From an uncultured Verrucomicrobiota bacterium (GTDB taxonomy: Bacteria > Verrucomicrobiota > Kiritimatiellia > RFP12 > UBA1067), in NCBI GenBank assembly GCA_946631345.1, contig CAMPAA010000044.1:1-16971 (forward strand): a stretch of DNA of 16,971 nt, read 5' to 3'. The stretch's first letter is position 1. Each line of letters begins with the position of its first letter. Both the position numbers and the translations under genes were made by a program. Of the stretch, positions 16,701-16,971 are shown in pieces. The notes under the pieces are model-generated. The model was not told where the DNA came from. It worked only from the letters and a program-made list of their open reading frames with translations, and did not search any database.

Positions 16701-16971
16701 ACACGCCGTCCTTGGGGCTGTACGGCTTGCGGAAGTCGAACCTCAGCCTGTATCCGCCGGACTTCGCAGGGCACGAATCCACCGCCACGCACCGCGCGAA
16801 CGCACCCGCGTTGCCGGTTGTCGTGAACGGCGACCTGGACTTCATGGCGTGGAACCGGCGCACGCCGTCCACTTCCCTCCACATGAGCAGATACGGCTGC
16901 ACGCTGCCCTGCGAGCCGGAGTTGCTCGCGAACACCTCGAACAGCACGTCCTCACCGGACAGTCCCGCATC
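13756..16971 (-). CDS. LamG-domain plus TIM-barrel glycosidase-like protein (5' end outside window)
   Basis: This frame is open through the right edge, so at least 1071 residues are visible and the N terminus, including any signal peptide, is missing; a GTG at 16947 is only an internal codon. The N-terminal part of the visible protein is beta-rich. A LamG/concanavalin-type lectin domain follows, encoded at about 16620-15955 (MYLPFDGTAKAVF, GDWHHVVASWNEAGGSLFVDG, FNGLVDDMKIFSAALT). A TIM-barrel region lies at about 15355-14200 (GWGRSIGWYYEDPAIDF, GLDLFAYPGAWYDG, NICHPDVQRYVEGMIDIFL, LKLWINNIANLDP), recalling GHL10/GH42-like hydrolase barrels. A C-terminal beta sandwich has WFYIVNTGVEPVRVAV. 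It shares an operon with the downstream lipoprotein (one-base gap). It probably binds and cleaves an extracellular glycan; substrate and exact GH family unknown. Confidence 0.8.
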   Translation of the reverse strand, partial: DAGLSGEDVLFEVFASNSGSQGSVQPYLLMWREVDGVRRFHAMKSRSPFTTTGNAGAFARCVAVDSCPAKSGGYRLRFDFRKPYSPKDGVYCFAGGRVAKMDEMRVSVKPKAVKPEVTMYLPFDGTAKAVFAKGRAEPLAAKGLSYEPGLKGQAVRITEANRSLLEYAFDGNISQERGAVSMWVKRDVPDGRSTPGRWLLASPTPFDLRMGTGALYLWFWMTDRLRMDTSDDCDAYLFSSVPCDGDWHHVVASWNEAGGSLFVDGAPNYDDVGGSSYISPLARARQPYDFRRPGDMDATRSFFVGSWRGTGQFNGLVDDMKIFSAALTKEQARALYREAGIQPKPRTDYAALSAKRGANPYGLAPVGKAGLPGEMELVKEVRLDSAGLAGLRRDGAKFEVVGPSRSRRTADGVEYLELGGTPFHRLALGFELKANEPLYVFEIDYPDDAKRTMDMIVQDAFDPFYDSRRLQDYEMQVGVFTGGDYPLSGKVRTHRCIYWARSTNVVFEAMTLRQGEPAAVAAVRLYRVKARALPAARIDAPKPRQGWGRSIGWYYEDPAIDFEFGVTNYAATPELCLEMVDKIAATMKYQGLDLFAYPGAWYDGLIGGSYNPRGHAPDFFRAFYERFDGEGLGVVPLINQESHPVAVGSLTYDMIVSGKVHDSMYSVTATGKPDCGIVRKPSLFNICHPDVQRYVEGMIDIFLADGVKHPSFKGVGLHVKHSSICWLGLITSGYNDYMIDGFTRDTGIKVPVDRKDPMRGKAYASWLLANAYEPWVQWRCRQVSGFWVRMARKLAAARPDLKLWINNIANLDPVMDRFTSPDYMRRMAREGGLDRDIFAREAPNVIMGQTCLPADYRFARPGWYYASEADYECQRTYHTKPYYWDFLEGASYPLVHMHDRYWESHAGDRGRNRDPDMHFKAKWFKEVQWRVTTLNAPGPYAMEHYAVPLRFRDVLGFTKGGFLVGTYGMEEHLVPFAQAFRALPAVTMATLPGGGEFVRLRHADWDGRSWFYIVNTGVEPVRVAVRVPRGTRNLVTGETMAGTAQIALGPYELRAFGAPSGRPSFRDSSRR

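Overview
The window is GC-rich and densely coded, and most genes lie on the minus strand. The gene content suggests an uncultivated member of the PVC bacteria, most likely a Kiritimatiellae/Verrucomicrobiota or Lentisphaerae lineage. The reasons are a secreted protein with autotransporter-associated beta-strand (PATR-type) repeats and no barrel, a DUF4838-type protein, several secreted TIM-barrel hydrolase-like proteins, an HU-like/DUF4469-type DNA-binding protein and a XylR-like AraC regulator. This taxonomic call is inference from gene families; no rRNA or marker gene is present.

The layout has three blocks. (1) A minus-strand operon runs leftwards from a predicted promoter near 9009-8981. 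It encodes a secreted DUF4838-type protein (8946-7102), a PATR-repeat surface or secreted protein (7098-4441), a Tat-exported calcineurin-like metallophosphoesterase with extra beta domains (4406-2694), a secreted GH20/GH67-like TIM-barrel protein (2670-1102) and a sugar-porter MFS transporter that runs off the left edge (1054 to below 1). (2) A short divergent plus-strand unit in the middle holds a 46-codon mini-ORF made almost wholly of a 21-bp (7-codon) tandem repeat (9227-9367), an HU-like DNA-binding protein (9386-10132) and a XylR-type PBP/AraC regulator (10181-11344). (3) A second minus-strand operon enters from the right edge. It holds a large LamG-plus-TIM-barrel hydrolase-like protein (5' end outside the window, stop at 13756) and, one base later, a lipoprotein fusing a xylose-isomerase-like TIM barrel to a second large catalytic-looking domain (13754-11373). 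It converges on the regulator gene.

Read together, this looks like a carbohydrate-acquisition locus: exported hydrolases and a surface protein degrade a glycan, a proton-coupled sugar porter imports the product, and a sugar-sensing AraC-type activator controls the divergent operon. Two direct repeats sit upstream of the operon's -35 element in the arrangement expected for such an activator. The substrate cannot be read from the sequence.

The most unusual element is the 21-bp repeat array at 9238-9363. It follows an extended -10 promoter whose predicted +1 is the A of the mini-ORF's ATG, it is much more AT-rich than its surroundings, and its unit is close to dyad-symmetric, so both strands encode nearly the same heptapeptide. 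It may be a leaderless microprotein, an operator array for the adjacent DNA-binding protein, an RNA leader, or a combination of these.
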